Positions 62,777 through 64,000 of a stretch of 64,000 nucleotides of DNA are shown one piece after another. Every line of letters starts with the position of its first letter. The first letter of the stretch is position 1. Below the pieces are notes generated by a model. It saw only the letters and a list, made by a program, of their open reading frames with translations, made no database searches and had not been told where the DNA came from. Both the position numbers and the translations under genes were made by a program. Source of the DNA: Micromonospora sp. WMMD882 (GTDB lineage Bacteria; Actinomycetota; Actinomycetes; Mycobacteriales; Micromonosporaceae); NCBI RefSeq assembly GCF_027497255.1, contig NZ_CP114903.1, positions 5,208,001 to 5,272,000 on the forward strand. The letters are read 5' to 3'.

Positions 62777-64000
62777 ATGCCATCCCTGTCGGCCGCGCGG
62801 TTCCGGCGTGCCCTGCCCACCGGTCGCCGGTTCGTCGCCGCCTCGGTGGTGACGGTGCTGGTCGCCGTCGTCGTCGGCTGGGCGGTGTGGCCCGAGCGCC
62901 CGTCCTTCACCGTCCGGTCCGCGCTGCTCCCGGTCCCCGCCGGTCCGACCGGCAGCGACCCGTCCCAGGGCGACCCGACCGAGGAAAGCCCGGCGCCGGT
63001 CGCCCTGGACATCTCCTTCTTCCTGCCCAGGGACGCCTCGGCGGCCCGTCGGGCGCCCGCGGTGCTGCTGGCCCACGGCTTCGGCGGCACCAAGGACTCG
63101 GTCCGTGCCGACGCCGAGGAGCTCACCGAGCAGGGCTACGCCGTGCTCACCTGGACCGCGCGTGGGTTCGGCCGCAGCGGTGGGAAGATCCACCTGAACA
63201 GCCCCGAGCACGAGGTACGCGACGCCCAGCGGCTGCTGGACTGGCTCGCCGACCGTCCGGAGGTGCGCGTCGACGCTCCGGGTGACCCGGCGGTGGGCGT
63301 GGTCGGCGGCTCGTACGGCGGCGGGCTGGCCCTGCTGCTGGCGGCGCAGGACCAGCGGGTCGACGCGATCGTGCCGATGATCACCTGGAACGACCTGCCC
63401 CGGGCGTTCCTGCCGGAGAGCACCGGCCGGGCGCCTGTCGACGGGGTCTTCAAGAAGGGTTGGGCCGGGGTCTTCTTCGGCAGCGCGGGCGCGGCCCCCA
63501 CCGGCCTGGCCGGTCGCGCCGACCCCGCAGCGGCCGACAGCGGGGGCGGCGACCCCGGGGAGAGCGCCGGCGAGGGGACCGGTCGCGCCGACGCGGCCGA
63601 AGGCGCCGGGCCGGGCGGGCCGCCGGCCCAGGGTGGCGCGCCCGCCCAGGGTGGCCTGGCAGGCGTGGACCCGGCGTGTGGCCGGTTCGCCGCCGACGTC
63701 TGCGCCGCGTACCTGCGGATCGCCGCCACCGGTCGGGCCGACCAGGCTGCCGTGGATCTGCTGCGCCGGTCCAGCCCGGCGACCGTGCTGGACCGGATCA
63801 AGGCCCCCACCCTGCTGGTGCAGGGGACGGCGGACAGCCTCTTCCCGCTCGCCGAGGCGGACGCCAACGCCCGGGGGATCGCCGCCACCGGCACCCCCGT
63901 CCGGGTCGCCTGGTTCACCGGCGGGCACGACGGCGGCGACGGCCCGAAGTCCGACTCGGACCGGGTGAAGTACCTGACCGTGCAGTGGCTCGACCACTAC
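62777..64000 (+). CDS. Secreted/anchored alpha/beta hydrolase (X-Pro dipeptidyl-peptidase S15-like), cut by window edge
   Basis: 408 residues are visible and the frame is open at the window end. A basic N-terminus (FRRALPTGRRF) and hydrophobic helix (VAASVVTVLVAVVVGWAVW) act as signal anchor. The hydrolase domain follows: APAVLLAHGFGGTKDS (oxyanion strand), VLTWTARGFGRSGG, the nucleophile elbow VVGGSYGGGLALLLAA with Ser, the acid in APTLLVQGTADSLFPLAE and a His in WFTGGHDGG. A Gly/Ala-rich cap insert lies between. TACGGT (62764-62769) ends 7 nt before the ATG, so it is probably leaderless. Resembles acyl-peptide or ester hydrolases of the CocE/S15 group; substrate unknown. Confidence 0.88.
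   Translation, partial: MPSLSAARFRRALPTGRRFVAASVVTVLVAVVVGWAVWPERPSFTVRSALLPVPAGPTGSDPSQGDPTEESPAPVALDISFFLPRDASAARRAPAVLLAHGFGGTKDSVRADAEELTEQGYAVLTWTARGFGRSGGKIHLNSPEHEVRDAQRLLDWLADRPEVRVDAPGDPAVGVVGGSYGGGLALLLAAQDQRVDAIVPMITWNDLPRAFLPESTGRAPVDGVFKKGWAGVFFGSAGAAPTGLAGRADPAAADSGGGDPGESAGEGTGRADAAEGAGPGGPPAQGGAPAQGGLAGVDPACGRFAADVCAAYLRIAATGRADQAAVDLLRRSSPATVLDRIKAPTLLVQGTADSLFPLAEADANARGIAATGTPVRVAWFTGGHDGGDGPKSDSDRVKYLTVQWLDHY

Overview
The window is very GC-rich DNA with dense gene packing, many GTG starts, CarD, mycothiol-type actinobacterial gene sets, MsiK-like sugar ATPase and DUF397/DUF3263/DUF4032 proteins. This points to a filamentous actinomycete, most likely Micromonosporaceae (Micromonospora or a close relative). 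It looks like ordinary chromosome: no integrase, transposase, phage gene or CRISPR array was found.

Layout. 0-3.4 kb: end of a membrane protein gene, then carD, ispD, ispF and a TPR membrane protein. 3.5-14.4 kb: a nearly complete tyrosine/phenylalanine catabolic set spread over three transcription units: hmgA, divergent from an unknown gene plus fumarylacetoacetase; an aromatic/histidinol-phosphate-type aminotransferase cotranscribed with an RDD membrane protein; and hpd, divergent from an Lrp/AsnC regulator. Interspersed are DUF397, SRPBCC, PQQ-like propeller and cation exchanger genes. 14.8-25.9 kb: ArsR/MFS pair, second propeller protein, class I and class II fumarases around a 63-residue protein, an F420-type oxidoreductase, GNAT, HAD and a secreted subtilase. 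26-32.3 kb: a DUF559-type protein bloated by repeats, IclR regulator, cysS-rlmB and the sugar-ABC ATPase. 32.7 kb: tRNA-Thr(TGT). 33-48.4 kb: AraC/VOC pair, secreted thermolysin-like protease, enoyl-CoA hydratase, CrtU-like FAD enzyme, glycosylase-like protein, dual-RCK channel, permease, PAP2 protein, DUF4032 kinase-like protein and a frameshifted polytopic membrane protein. 48.5-52.6 kb: an amino-sugar operon (SIS isomerase, ROK kinase, nagA) divergent from its DeoR regulator. 52.7-64 kb: LPXTG surface protein, ABC exporter, small proteins, PP2C-like protein, GNAT, a Cdc48-like double AAA ATPase, a roughly 1 kb intergenic region with a MITE-like element, and a secreted alpha/beta hydrolase cut by the window edge.

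Themes. (1) Aminotransferase, hpd, hmgA and fahA give four of the five steps from tyrosine to fumarate plus acetoacetate; the maleylacetoacetate isomerase step is unassigned and an unknown gene sits exactly there. (2) A TANNNT box lies 6-8 nt before the start codon of about ten genes, suggesting abundant leaderless transcription. (3) In-frame 30-33 bp tandem repeats have expanded inside several unrelated genes. (4) Several perfect palindromes mark terminators, operators and a dispersed GAGCTGCCCC-type element.
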